Source of the DNA: Streptomyces coelicoflavus
GTDB taxonomy: Bacteria; Actinomycetota; Actinomycetes; Streptomycetales; Streptomycetaceae
Assembly: GCF_003112555.1 (NCBI RefSeq)
Contig: NZ_BEWB01000005.1
Location: 372,001 to 436,000 of the forward strand
DNA: 64,000 bases
Reading direction: 5' to 3'
Of this stretch, positions 1-11,997 are shown piece by piece. The stretch's first letter is position 1. Each line of letters starts with the position of its first letter. Made by a program: the position numbers and the translations under genes. Under the pieces are notes generated by a model. It saw only the letters and a list, made by a program, of their open reading frames with translations, did not search any database and was not told the DNA's origin.

Positions 1-45
1 ACGGACTGACCCCCCGTCCCCCTTTCGCGGGGACCCCGCACCGGC

Positions 46-85
46 AAGGGCCGGCTCGACACCTCAGGGTGTCGGGCCGGCCCTT
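46..85. terminator. Strong stem-loop terminator
   Basis: Two 18-base arms (46-63 and 68-85) pair around a TCAG loop with a single G-U pair, followed by a short T-rich stretch. It most likely ends a gene lying left of the window and insulates the glucanase gene that follows. Confidence 0.8.
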
Positions 86-104
86 CTGTTTGCTCTCCGT
101 CGTG

Positions 105-391
105 CACGGCTTGCGTGCGTTGCGAGCTTCCGGTGACCCGCTCCACCCGCTCGGGTGCTTGGTTGCCAGTTCACGTGCCACGCAAGGGCCACGCAAGCGA
201 CGCAAACGGTTTACGTGCCAACTCCGGCCCTGGTCACGACCGTTGACAAATACATGACGCGCTAGAAACCTGATGACGCACTTTCCGCAAAGAATCGACT
301 GTCCAGCTCAATTGGCGCGCAGAGTCGGTGCTTCTCCCCAACTGCCGGACCGTCGCGCCCTCCCCGACTCCCCACGGAACAGAGGACCCCC
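105..391 (+). promoter_or_regulatory. Glucanase upstream region with clustered TTGCG/CGCAA motifs
   Basis: The region before the GH87 gene carries TTGCGT at 111-116 and TTGCGA at 120-125, then three ACGCAA copies at 180, 191 and 200, roughly one helical turn apart. A 12-base direct repeat (GTTCACGTGCCA at 169-180, GTTTACGTGCCA at 209-220) brackets the ACGCAA cluster. TTGACA at 243-248 could be a -35 box, although the TAGAAA at 263-268 is closer than ideal. The spacing of repeated half-sites suggests a regulator-binding region; the regulator is unknown. Confidence 0.45.
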
Positions 392-3300
392 ATGAGACGG
401 AGATCCCTCGGCCGGCGGACGCTCACGGGCGCCGCCGTCGCCGGGCTGATGACGGTCGGGCTGCTGCCCCTCACCGCCACTGCCCAGGCGGCACCGGCGC
501 CGGTGACCGCCGCCGCCGCCGACGTCAACCTGGCCCTCGGCCGCCCCGCCAAGGCGGGCGGCTCGCACGGCGCCTACCCGGCGGGCAACGCCACCGACGG
601 ACAGCAGGCCACCTACTGGGAGGGACCGGCCGGCACCTTCCCCGAGTGGCTCCAGGTCGACCTCGGCACGGCCCGCGACGTCGACCGCGTGGTCCTCAAA
701 CTGCCCGCCGGCTGGGAGAACCGGACCCAGACACTCTCCCTGCGGGGCAGCACCGACGGCTCCACCTTCCACACCCTCGACGCCTCCGACGGACGGGCGT
801 TCGGCCCGGAGCGGGCGGGCACCGTCGCCATCGACCTCGACTCACCCGCCGAGGCCCGCTACGTCCGCGTCGACATCACCGGCAACACCGGCTGGAACGC
901 CGCCCAACTGGCCGAACTCGAGGTGTACGGCGACGACGTCGACACCGGCCCGCCGCCCACCGGCACCAACCTCGCCCGCAACAAGCCCGCCGAGGCCACC
1001 TCGACCACCCAGAACTACGTCGCCGCCAACGCCACCGACGACTCCACCTCCACCTACTGGGAGGCCGCCGGAAACCCGGCCGACCTCACCGTGAAGCTCG
1101 GCGCCGACGCCGACGTCAGCGGTGTCGTCGTCAAGCTCAACCCCGACCCGGTGTGGTCCGCCCGCACCCAGAGCATCCAGGTGCTCGGCCGGGCCCAGGG
1201 CGACAGCGGCTTCACCTCGCTGCGCGACCGTGCCGACTACGCCTTCAGCCCGGCCCAGGACAACGCCGTGACCATCCCGGTCACCGGCCGCGTCTCCGAC
1301 GTACGGCTCCGGTTCTTCTCCAACACCGGCGCACCCGGCGGCCAGGTCGCCGAGTTCCAGGTGCTCGGCACCGCCGCCCCCGCACCCGACCTCACGGTCA
1401 CCGGCCTCGACTGGTCGCCCGCCGCGCCGAACGAGCGCGACGAGGTCACCGTCGACGCCACGGTCCGCAACGCCGGCACCGCACGCTCGGCCGCGACCAC
1501 CGCAGAGGTCACCGTCGAGGGCACGACCGCAGGGAGCGCCGCGGTCCCCGCGCTCGACCCCGGGGAGTCCGCCGAAGTGCCCGTCTCCACCGGCACCCAC
1601 GCGGCCGGCAGCTACGCGGTCGCCGCGGTCGTCGACCCGCGTGACACCGTCGCCGAACTGGACGACACCAACAACAGCCGCGCCGCCGCCGACCGCCTCG
1701 TCGTCGACCGGGCTCCCGGACCCGACCTCGAGGTGCGCTCCGTCACCACCAACCCCGCCAACCCGGCGGTGGGCGCCGAGGTCTCCTTCACCGTCGCCGT
1801 GCACAACCGCGGCACCAGCGCCGTCGAGGCGGGCACGGTGACCCGGATCCAGGCCGGCACCACCACCCTGGACGGCACCACCGGGCAGGTCGCGGCCGGC
1901 GCCACGGTGAACGTGCCGATCAGCGGCACCTGGAAGGCGACCGGTGGCGGCGTCACCCTCACCGCCACCGCCGACGCCACCGCACGGGTCAGCGAGACCA
2001 ACGAGAACAACAACGTGCTCGCCAAGTCCCTCGTCGTCGGACGCGGCGCCGCCGTGCCGTACACCGAGTACGAGGCGGAGGACGGCCGCTACGACGGCAC
2101 CCTGCTCACCACCGACGCGAACCGGACCTTCGGGCACACCAACTTCGGCACCGAGTCCTCGGGCCGCGAGTCCGTCCGGCTCGACGCGACCGGCGAGTAC
2201 GTCGAGTTCACCTCCACCACACCCACCAACTCCATCGTGGTGCGCAACTCCGTCCCCGACGCCCCCGGCGGCGGCGGAGCCGAGGCCACCATCAGCCTCT
2301 ACGCCGACGGCGAGTTCGTGCAGAAGCTCAACCTCTCGTCCAAGCACAGCTGGCTCTACGGCAGCACCGACGACCCGGAGGGCCTCACCAACCGGCCCGG
2401 CGGCGACGCCCGGCGCCTGTTCGACGAGTCCCACGCACTCCTCGACCGGACCTTCCCGCAGGGCACCGAGTTCCGCCTCCAGCGCGACTCCGGCGACTCG
2501 GCCGCCTTCTACGTCATCGACCTGATCGACCTGGAGCAGGTCGCGCCCGCCAAGACCAAGCCCGCCGAGTGCACCTCCATCACCGAGTACGGGGCCGTCC
2601 CCGGTGACGGGCTCGACGACACCGACGCCATCCAGCGCGCCGTCACCGACGACCAGAACGGCCGGATCGACTGCGTGTGGATCCCCGCCGGGCAGTGGCG
2701 CCAGGAACAGAAGATCCTCACCGACGACCCGCAGAACCGCGGCCAGTACAACCAGGTCGGCATCAGCGACGTCACGATCCGCGGCGCCGGCATGTGGCAC
2801 TCCCAGCTCCACACCCTCACCCCGCCGCAGGAGGCCGGTGGCATCAACCACCCGCACGAGGGCAACTTCGGCTTCGACATCGACGACAACACCCAGATCT
2901 CCGACCTCGCCATCTTCGGCTCCGGCACCATCCGCGGCGGCGACGGCAACGCGGAGGGCGGCGTCGGGCTCAACGGCCGCTTCGGCAAGAACACCAAGAT
3001 CAGCAACGTGTGGATCGAGCACGCCAACGTCGGTGTCTGGGTCGGCCGCGACTACTCGAACATCCCGGAGCTGTGGGGCCCCGCCGACGGCCTGGAGTTC
3101 ACCGGCATGCGCATCCGCGACACCTACGCGGACGGCATCAACTTCTCCAACGGCACCCGCAACTCCACCGTCTACAACTCCTCCTTCCGCACCACCGGCG
3201 ACGACTCGCTCGCGGTCTGGGCCAACAAGTACGTGAAGGACACGTCCGTGGACATCGGCCACGACAACCACTTCCGCAACAACACCATCCAGCTGCCGTG

Positions 3301-3784
3301 GCGGGCCAACGGCATCGCGGTGTACGGGGGTTACGGCAACACCATCGAGAACAACGTCGTCTCCGACACCATGAACTACCCCGGCATCATGCTCGCCACC
3401 GACCACGACCCGCTGCCGTTCTCCGGGCAGACCCTCATCTCGGGCAACGCCCTGCACCGCACGGGCGGCGCGTTCTGGAACGAGGACCAGGAGTTCGGCG
3501 CCATCACCCTCTTCGCGCAGGGCCAGGACATCCCGGGCGTGACCATCCGGGACACCGAGATCCTCGACTCCACCTACGACGGCATCCAGTTCAAGACGGG
3601 AGGCGGCGCGATGCCGGACGTGAAGATCGAGAACGTCCGCATCGACAGGTCGAACAACGGCTCCGGCATCCTCGCGATGGGCGGCGCCCGCGGCAGCGCG
3701 ACCCTGACCGACGTCACGATCACCAACTCGGCGGAGGGCGACATACGGATCGAACCGGGCTCACAGTTCAAGATCAACCAGTAG
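392..3784 (+). CDS. Secreted GH87-type alpha-1,3-glucanase (mycodextranase-like), multi-domain
   Basis: A 1130-residue exported enzyme. A signal peptide rich in arginines runs to about residue 34. It is followed by two discoidin (F5/8 type C) domains (about 45-178 and 190-327), two CARDB-like domains (about 333-440 and 445-545), a CBM6/35-like domain beginning YEAEDG (about 555-675), and a right-handed beta-helix catalytic region (about 690-1130) opening with ITEYGAVPGDGLDDT. An Asp in YADGIN and a paired Asp in TGDDS have the arrangement expected of the GH87 acidic catalytic residues. Discoidin plus CBM6 plus GH87 is the known build of bacterial alpha-1,3-glucanases. Likely substrate is fungal cell-wall alpha-1,3-glucan or mutan. 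The weak AGAGGA site precedes ATG. A pectate-lyase-fold enzyme of other specificity is the alternative. Confidence 0.8.
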   Translation: MRRRSLGRRTLTGAAVAGLMTVGLLPLTATAQAAPAPVTAAAADVNLALGRPAKAGGSHGAYPAGNATDGQQATYWEGPAGTFPEWLQVDLGTARDVDRVVLKLPAGWENRTQTLSLRGSTDGSTFHTLDASDGRAFGPERAGTVAIDLDSPAEARYVRVDITGNTGWNAAQLAELEVYGDDVDTGPPPTGTNLARNKPAEATSTTQNYVAANATDDSTSTYWEAAGNPADLTVKLGADADVSGVVVKLNPDPVWSARTQSIQVLGRAQGDSGFTSLRDRADYAFSPAQDNAVTIPVTGRVSDVRLRFFSNTGAPGGQVAEFQVLGTAAPAPDLTVTGLDWSPAAPNERDEVTVDATVRNAGTARSAATTAEVTVEGTTAGSAAVPALDPGESAEVPVSTGTHAAGSYAVAAVVDPRDTVAELDDTNNSRAAADRLVVDRAPGPDLEVRSVTTNPANPAVGAEVSFTVAVHNRGTSAVEAGTVTRIQAGTTTLDGTTGQVAAGATVNVPISGTWKATGGGVTLTATADATARVSETNENNNVLAKSLVVGRGAAVPYTEYEAEDGRYDGTLLTTDANRTFGHTNFGTESSGRESVRLDATGEYVEFTSTTPTNSIVVRNSVPDAPGGGGAEATISLYADGEFVQKLNLSSKHSWLYGSTDDPEGLTNRPGGDARRLFDESHALLDRTFPQGTEFRLQRDSGDSAAFYVIDLIDLEQVAPAKTKPAECTSITEYGAVPGDGLDDTDAIQRAVTDDQNGRIDCVWIPAGQWRQEQKILTDDPQNRGQYNQVGISDVTIRGAGMWHSQLHTLTPPQEAGGINHPHEGNFGFDIDDNTQISDLAIFGSGTIRGGDGNAEGGVGLNGRFGKNTKISNVWIEHANVGVWVGRDYSNIPELWGPADGLEFTGMRIRDTYADGINFSNGTRNSTVYNSSFRTTGDDSLAVWANKYVKDTSVDIGHDNHFRNNTIQLPWRANGIAVYGGYGNTIENNVVSDTMNYPGIMLATDHDPLPFSGQTLISGNALHRTGGAFWNEDQEFGAITLFAQGQDIPGVTIRDTEILDSTYDGIQFKTGGGAMPDVKIENVRIDRSNNGSGILAMGGARGSATLTDVTITNSAEGDIRIEPGSQFKINQ

Positions 3785-3819
3785 GAGCCAGTCAGTAGGA
3801 GCCGGTCAGTAGGACCGGT
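3779..3819. repeat. Triple 14-bp tandem repeat across the glucanase stop codon
   Basis: CAGTAGGAGCCAGT, CAGTAGGAGCCGGT and a 13-base copy CAGTAGGACCGGT lie head to tail at 3779, 3793 and 3807. The first unit contains the TAG stop of the glucanase and the last unit reaches the stop of the convergent gene. It looks like slippage duplication of the gene end. Confidence 0.8.
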
Positions 3820-6104
3820 CAGCGGTCGCCCGCCCGGCGGCGCGGAACACCACCGCGTCGCCGGGCTTCCGCCGCGCCCTCCAGCCGGCCCGGGGAGCGC
3901 TCGACCGGGACGCGGGGGCCGTCCTCCTCCAGCCGTTCGGCGTTGAGTTCGTTCACCGCGCCCAGCGCGTCGCCGATCGTCGCGTAGTCCACCGCGATGA
4001 AGTTGACCGGCCTGCCGCGCTGCCGTTCACAGGTGTGCGCCCGTTCCAGCACCCGCTGCCGGGAGTTGACGACCCCGGCGTCCAGGCGCAGCCCGCCGCC
4101 CGCCGTGACGAAGTGGTTGAGCAGGAACAGCCGCTTGTCCGAGCCGCCCCGGTTGGGCAGGCAGGACATCTCGTCCGGGCTGCGGAAGGCGAAGGGCGTC
4201 TCCATGGCGTACCGGTACAGGTTCCGGTACCAGGGCGCGGGCCCGTCCGCCTTCTCCGCGAAGACGACCAGCCGGCGGCCGCTGTCGATCATGTCCTTGA
4301 GCTTCGGCCAGGGGCGGTCCGGGTCCCGGTCCGGCTCGTACAGCAGCTCCGAGAGGCCGGCCCGGACGAAGGCCTCCTGCGTCGTCACCGCGTCCACGCC
4401 GTCCTGGAGGACCAGCGTCACGATCTCCGTGGGGTTGTCGCGCAGCCACTCACCGATCTGGCGCAGTGTCGGCTCCAGTTCGAGGGCGCCGGCGCCGCAC
4501 ACCGAGTGGCACAGCCACAGGCCGGAGTGGGGCGGGTTCACCCGTTCCAGGATCGTGGTCAGCCGACGGCGCTCGGCGGGGGAGAAGTCCGAGGTGCTCA
4601 GCCGCTCCGCCACCTCCTCGGGCCGCTCCCACAGGTGGGTGTCGAGGAGCAGGACCCGCGATCCGGCGCCCAGCTGACCGACGATGTCGGGGTCCTGCAA
4701 AGGGCCGATGAACCGGTCCGCCGTCGTCGCCATCGCGTTGTGCGACGCCAGCTGGGCGATCTCGTCGTAGCGGGCGTCGCACAGCTCGGCGCTGCCCTGG
4801 CAGATGCGCGGGGACGAACCGGTGATCGCCACCGGCGCCAGCATCGTCCCGACGAGGGCGACGGCGGTGACGGTGAAGGTCAGCGCCGGGACGTGCCGCG
4901 GGTCGGTGAGGACCGGCACGCCGGGCCGGGTCTGCCAGACCCAGCCGACGGTGATCAGCAGGGCGCCTGCGGCCAGCAGGATCACCGCGACGACGACGGC
5001 GGTGGTCAGCAGCCGGTCGAGCGCGGCGGCCTCCACGTCGGCGAGCAGCCCCGAGGCCGCCGGTGGCCACGACGCCGGGGTGCCGAACAGTGTGTCGCCC
5101 AGGGTGAGCCGCAGCAGGAGCACGGTGAGCGCCATGAGGGCGGCGGCGGCGGCCGGTACCCAGCCCAGCGGTATCAGCCGGCGTTTGGCGGGCGACGGTG
5201 TCAGGAACCACAGCAGCGTGAGCGCGGCGGCGCACAGCACGGCTGCCGCCGGTTCCACCACGTCCTGGAAGAGCCGGGTGACGCCCCGTGCCCGGTCCAG
5301 CGGAGCCAGCGCCTCCGTGCCGGGCTCGAGATCGACGGTCACCACCCAGGTGCCCTGTCTCGCCTCCCGCAGCAGCTCCTCGGCGGCGTCCCGGACCTGG
5401 TCGGTCAGGGCGACCGGGGCGATCGCGGCCAGGGCCGAGGCCACGTCGCCCCGGTCCAGCGCCGCCAGCACGGTCGGTCTGACGCCGTCGCGCGTCGCGC
5501 CGTCCGGCACCAGACGCATCAGCGCGTCCGTCGCCGCGGCCGCCTGGCCGTGGGTGAGCGGCAGCGTCGGCAGCTCCTCCAGCGGCGCCTCACCGGCCAC
5601 CACCCGCGCCACCAGTTCCGACAGGCGCTGCACGAAGGCCTGGAAGTCGGGTTCGGACCGCTTCTGCAGCGCGGCGACGGCGTCACCGAAGTACGCCTGG
5701 CTGAGCCGTTCGACGTTCGCGACGACGGGCTCGAGGTCGACCGTGATCCGCAGCCGGTCGCGGTCGCCCTCCAGATAGTGGACCACCTCCGCGATCTGCC
5801 CCTCGCCCATGGTCCGCAGCGTCTCCGGGGGGATCACCACCTTGAGGTTCGAGGTGATGGTCGACTGCGGCACCGGCAGCCGCTCCAGCAGGTCACTGGT
5901 CAGCGGCGTGCTGCCCGGGTCCACCAGCACCTCGTCGTAGAAGCGCTGGTAGGCGCGCTCGTCCTCCAGTACCTGGTCGTAGAACTGGGGGTCGAGCACC
6001 GTGCTGCGGACGACGGCCGCAGCGGCCAGGACGGTCAGGCTCAGCACCGCCACGCACCAGACCAGCACCCCGACCCAGGGCGAGCGCCGATCCAGTGCGT
6101 TCAT
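3819..6104 (-). CDS. Polytopic membrane protein with extracellular PI-PLC-like domain
   Basis: A 761-residue protein starting MNALDRR. One N-terminal membrane segment (about 10-32) is followed by a roughly 250-residue soluble region, then four hydrophobic segments (about 290-455), then a C-terminal domain resembling the PI-PLC X region. That domain shows SHNAMA and LCHSVCG, which carry the two histidines expected in the active site, and an ordered VLLLDTHLW strand between them. The topology puts the catalytic domain outside the cell. Phosphatidylinositol is abundant in actinobacteria, so a phosphodiesterase role is reasonable, but the calcium-dependent actinobacterial PLC-like proteins vary and substrate is unproven. 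A more upstream ATG at 6173 lies inside a large stem-loop and was rejected. Confidence 0.75.
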   Translation of the reverse strand: MNALDRRSPWVGVLVWCVAVLSLTVLAAAAVVRSTVLDPQFYDQVLEDERAYQRFYDEVLVDPGSTPLTSDLLERLPVPQSTITSNLKVVIPPETLRTMGEGQIAEVVHYLEGDRDRLRITVDLEPVVANVERLSQAYFGDAVAALQKRSEPDFQAFVQRLSELVARVVAGEAPLEELPTLPLTHGQAAAATDALMRLVPDGATRDGVRPTVLAALDRGDVASALAAIAPVALTDQVRDAAEELLREARQGTWVVTVDLEPGTEALAPLDRARGVTRLFQDVVEPAAAVLCAAALTLLWFLTPSPAKRRLIPLGWVPAAAAALMALTVLLLRLTLGDTLFGTPASWPPAASGLLADVEAAALDRLLTTAVVVAVILLAAGALLITVGWVWQTRPGVPVLTDPRHVPALTFTVTAVALVGTMLAPVAITGSSPRICQGSAELCDARYDEIAQLASHNAMATTADRFIGPLQDPDIVGQLGAGSRVLLLDTHLWERPEEVAERLSTSDFSPAERRRLTTILERVNPPHSGLWLCHSVCGAGALELEPTLRQIGEWLRDNPTEIVTLVLQDGVDAVTTQEAFVRAGLSELLYEPDRDPDRPWPKLKDMIDSGRRLVVFAEKADGPAPWYRNLYRYAMETPFAFRSPDEMSCLPNRGGSDKRLFLLNHFVTAGGGLRLDAGVVNSRQRVLERAHTCERQRGRPVNFIAVDYATIGDALGAVNELNAERLEEDGPRVPVERSPGRLEGAAEARRRGGVPRRRAGDR

Positions 6105-6116
6105 GGAACCATTCTC

Positions 6117-6197
6117 GTATCGGCCGGCCGTCGTGCCGCACGGCGCCCGGCGGGGCAGTGCCAAGACACGCATGCCCCGCCCCGGGCCGGCCGATAC
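6117..6197. terminator. Nested long stem-loop after the transporter operon
   Basis: Perfect 13-base outer arms (6117-6129 and 6185-6197, GTATCGGCCGGCC and its complement) enclose a second perfect 9-base stem (6149-6157 with 6173-6181). It lies 3 bases beyond the last ABC transporter gene and just upstream of the PI-PLC-like gene, all on the minus strand, so it probably ends the transporter transcript. Confidence 0.7.
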
Positions 6198-6200
6198 CTG

Positions 6201-9228
<3,028 letters not shown>

Positions 9229-9232
<4 letters not shown>

Positions 9233-10179
9233 ACCGTCCTGATGCGCGGGTTGACGAGCAGGTAGAGCAGGTCGACGACGACGTTGACCGCGAGGAAGGC
9301 GATCGCGATGGTGAGCACGGTGCCCTGGACCAGTCCGACGTCGCCTCCGTTGACGCCCTCGAGGATCAGCTTGCCCATGCCGGGCAGGTCGAAGATCGCC
9401 TCGATGACGACGGCGCCGCTGAGCATGTAGCCCACCTTGACGCCGAGCACGGTCAGCGGGGTGACCAGGGCGTTGCGCAGCACCGACCGGATGATCAGGA
9501 ACGGCGGCAGGCCGCTGCCCCTGGCCGTGCGCACGTAGTCGCGGTCGAGTTCGGTGACCATCGAGGTGCGGATGAGGCGGGCCAGCGACGAGGCGACCGG
9601 CAGGGCGAGGGAGAGCGCGGGCAGCGTCATGCTCTCGATCCAGCCGGAGAAGGAGTCGGCCGGGTTGACGTAGCCGCCGGTCGGGAAGAGCGGCATGTTC
9701 AGCGAGAACTGCTGGATGAGCAGCACACCGATCCAGAACGACGGCAGCGCGATGCCGGCCATGGACAGCACCCGGAAGACCTGGTCCGGCCAGCGGTCGC
9801 GGTAGACGGCGCTGAGCACACCGAAGAGCAGCGCCAGCACGACGGCCAGCGTCAGGCCGAGCAGGGTCAGTTGCAGGGTGAGGGGGAACGCGGTGGCGAT
9901 CCGGTCGGTGACGGGCTGACTGGGCGACATCGTGACGCCGAGGTCCCCCCGCAGCAGATCGCCCAGGAAGGCGAAGTAGCGCACGGGCAGGGGGTCGTCG
10001 AGTCCGTTGGCCTCGGCGAACGCCGCTCGTGCCTCCGGGCTCGCCGACTCGCCCAGCGCGTTGTACGCGGGATCGGTGGGCGAGAACTGGAGGACCACGA
10101 AGACCAGCAGCGCGATGCCGAGGACCATCACCGGCATCATCGCGACGCGGCGCAGCGCGAGCCGGAGAAATGCAACCAT
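9229..10179 (-). CDS. ABC transporter permease, DppB/OppB type
   Basis: A 316-residue inner-membrane permease with six predicted helices. The N-terminus (LALRRVAMMPVMVLGIALLVF) and the loop GLGDPLPVR-like DDPLPVRYFAFLGDLLRGDLG are typical of DppB. The EAA-like segment YVRTARGSGLPP contacts the ATPase. It follows the binding-protein gene after a 79-base gap holding a stem-loop, and overlaps the fusion gene by 4 bases. Expected to import the ligand captured by the lipoprotein encoded upstream. Confidence 0.88.
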
Positions 10180-10205
10180 CGTGAGGTTCCTAGCGATTGG
10201 GGCGG

Positions 10206-10238
10206 GGGCCGCCGCCCGCGGTGGCGCGGCGGCGGCCC
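10206..10238. terminator. Intercistronic stem-loop between binding protein and permease
   Basis: Perfect 11-base arms at 10206-10216 and 10228-10238 lie between the substrate-binding protein gene and the permease gene. Such hairpins commonly attenuate read-through or protect the upstream mRNA, giving excess binding protein over membrane subunits. Confidence 0.6.
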
Positions 10239-10258
10239 GGCGGGCCGGGCGTGCGGAG

Positions 10259-11854
10259 TCAGCCCCGGCCGACGTCGATGAAGGACAGTCCGGTGGTGGG
10301 CAGCGGCTTGAACCCGGTCAGCGCCCCCTCCCGCCAGGCGGTGGGCAGCTTGCGGTGCAGGATCGGGTACAGGGCGGCCTCGTCGGCGACCAGGTCGGTC
10401 ACCTGTCCCCACAGCTCCATGCGCTTGGCCTCGTCGGCCTCCGCGGCGGCCTTGTCGAGCAGCGACCTGGTCCGCTTGTAGGCGTCGCTGCCCTTCCAGC
10501 CGTAACGGTTCTCCGGCCAGAAGCCGTAGTAGAACCAGCGCAGCAGCAGGTCGGCGTCGTTGCCGAAGACGGACGGGTCGCCCGGCGCGGCCAGTGCGTC
10601 GAAGTCGCCCTGGTCGATCTTGGCGTACTGGGCGGCGGACTGCTGGATGTCGAGCTGGGCGTCGACACCGACCGCGGCCCAGCTCTCCTTGATCAGCGGC
10701 GCGACGTCCTTGACCCAGCCGGTGTCGGTGAGCATCAGCGTGAAGGAGAGCTTGCCCACGCCCGCCTCGGCGAGCAGCTTCTTCGCCTTGGCGACGTCGT
10801 GGGTGTAGACGGTGGCCGCCTTGCGGTAGTCCGGGTGCGTGGCCTGGACGTAACCGGTGGCGGCCTCGGCGTTGCCGAGCAGCGCCGTGGAGATGATCTT
10901 CTCGGTGTCCAGCGCGTAGTGCAGGGCCTGCCGCACCCGCTTGTCCTTGAACCGCTCGTCGGCGCAATTGAACATCAGGAAGAGCAGCCCGAAGGACTGG
11001 ACCGACTCCACCTTGTCCTTGCCGGTGAAGCCCTTGACGTCGATGTAGGGCACGTCCTCGATGGCCTGCACGCGGCCGGACTTGAGCGCGCTGACCCGGG
11101 CGGACGGGTCGGACATCAGCCGCCAGATCATCTTCTTGGCCTTGGCCGGGTGCGGCCCGTTGTACTTGTCGTACGCCTCCATGACGATCTTGTCCTCGCG
11201 GACCGCCGACACGAACTTGTACGGACCCGAGCCCACGGGCCGGGCGTCGAAGGACTTGGCGTCGGCGCCCGCGATCTTCTTCGGCACGATCCGCACCACG
11301 GATATGCGCGAGGGGAAGAGCGCGAAGGCGTACTTCAGCTTGAACTCCACCGTCGACCTGTCGACGGCCGTGACCCGGTCGATGAACGGGACGAACTGCG
11401 CCATCAGCGAGGCGTTCGCCTCGTCCAGGACCCGCTCGAAGCTGAACACCACGTCGTCCGCGGTGACCGGCGAGCCGTCGTGGAAGGTCGCGCCCTCGCG
11501 CAGGGTGGCCCGGTAGGTCGTCGCGTTGATCTTCTGGGGCATCCCGGTCGCCAGCGCCGGCCGCGCCACGAGCGTGGCGGGGTCGAGGTCGACCAGCCCT
11601 TCGAAGATGTGCATGTTGGCCGCGTACGGGGTCGCGCCCGAGGTGATCATCGGGTCGAAGCCGGTGGACAGCGCGTAGGAGAGGCCGGCCTCGATCGTGC
11701 CGCCGTCGCCGCCCGAGTCACCGGTACCGTCTCCACTGGAGGCCGGCCCTCCACAGGCCGTCAGGCCGGTGGTGACGGCGGTCGCCACACCGATGGCGCT
11801 GGTGTATCTCATGAACGTGCGGCGATCGACGCCGGCTGCACTGCGCGCGGACAA
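10259..11854 (-). CDS. ABC transporter substrate-binding lipoprotein, family 5 (predicted sialic acid binding)
   Basis: A 531-residue SBP_bac_5 protein. The start is TTG at 11854 because GGAGGA lies 4 bases before it; the open frame continues upstream but through the operator. Residues 11-15 read RRTFM, resembling a Tat motif, and LTAC places the lipidated cysteine at residue 34. The family signature region (SFERVLDEANASL) and the conserved lobe segments follow. It heads the transporter operon, is divergent from the GntR regulator, and shares an operator region with it. Context with sialidase, lyase, kinase and epimerase makes sialic acid (or a sialo-sugar) the favoured ligand, as for SatA; peptides are the default family ligand. 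Confidence 0.85.
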   Translation of the reverse strand: MSARSAAGVDRRTFMRYTSAIGVATAVTTGLTACGGPASSGDGTGDSGGDGGTIEAGLSYALSTGFDPMITSGATPYAANMHIFEGLVDLDPATLVARPALATGMPQKINATTYRATLREGATFHDGSPVTADDVVFSFERVLDEANASLMAQFVPFIDRVTAVDRSTVEFKLKYAFALFPSRISVVRIVPKKIAGADAKSFDARPVGSGPYKFVSAVREDKIVMEAYDKYNGPHPAKAKKMIWRLMSDPSARVSALKSGRVQAIEDVPYIDVKGFTGKDKVESVQSFGLLFLMFNCADERFKDKRVRQALHYALDTEKIISTALLGNAEAATGYVQATHPDYRKAATVYTHDVAKAKKLLAEAGVGKLSFTLMLTDTGWVKDVAPLIKESWAAVGVDAQLDIQQSAAQYAKIDQGDFDALAAPGDPSVFGNDADLLLRWFYYGFWPENRYGWKGSDAYKRTRSLLDKAAAEADEAKRMELWGQVTDLVADEAALYPILHRKLPTAWREGALTGFKPLPTTGLSFIDVGRG

Positions 11855-11927
11855 GGAGTCCTCCAGGCGGGAGATGAGAGTCGAGCAAGGTGGAGGAGGC
11901 GAGTGTGGTCGGCGCCTCACCGACGGT

Positions 11928-11952
11928 GCATCAGACGTCTGATGTCTGATGC
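11928..11952. promoter_or_regulatory. GntR-type operator 1 (three 7-mers)
   Basis: The core at 11930-11950 reads as three 7-mers: ATCAGAC, GTCTGAT, GTCTGAT. The first two form a perfect 14-base palindrome, and the outer two also form an inverted repeat extended to 9-base arms. It lies between the divergent binding-protein gene and the GntR gene, and is related to the site at 12885. Confidence 0.75.
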
Positions 11953-11997
11953 TTGATAACGTGGGAACGTAGCCGGGCAAGTGAGAGGGGTCAAGAG

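Noticed and set aside
842..3457. An 871-codon open frame antisense to the glucanase gene
   Set aside because: Val/Gly-rich composition caused by the GC-skewed codon usage of the sense gene; no start signal or domain.
11953..11997. Longer TTG start for the GntR regulator
   Set aside because: It lies against the operator and has no ribosome site, whereas GTG 11998 does.
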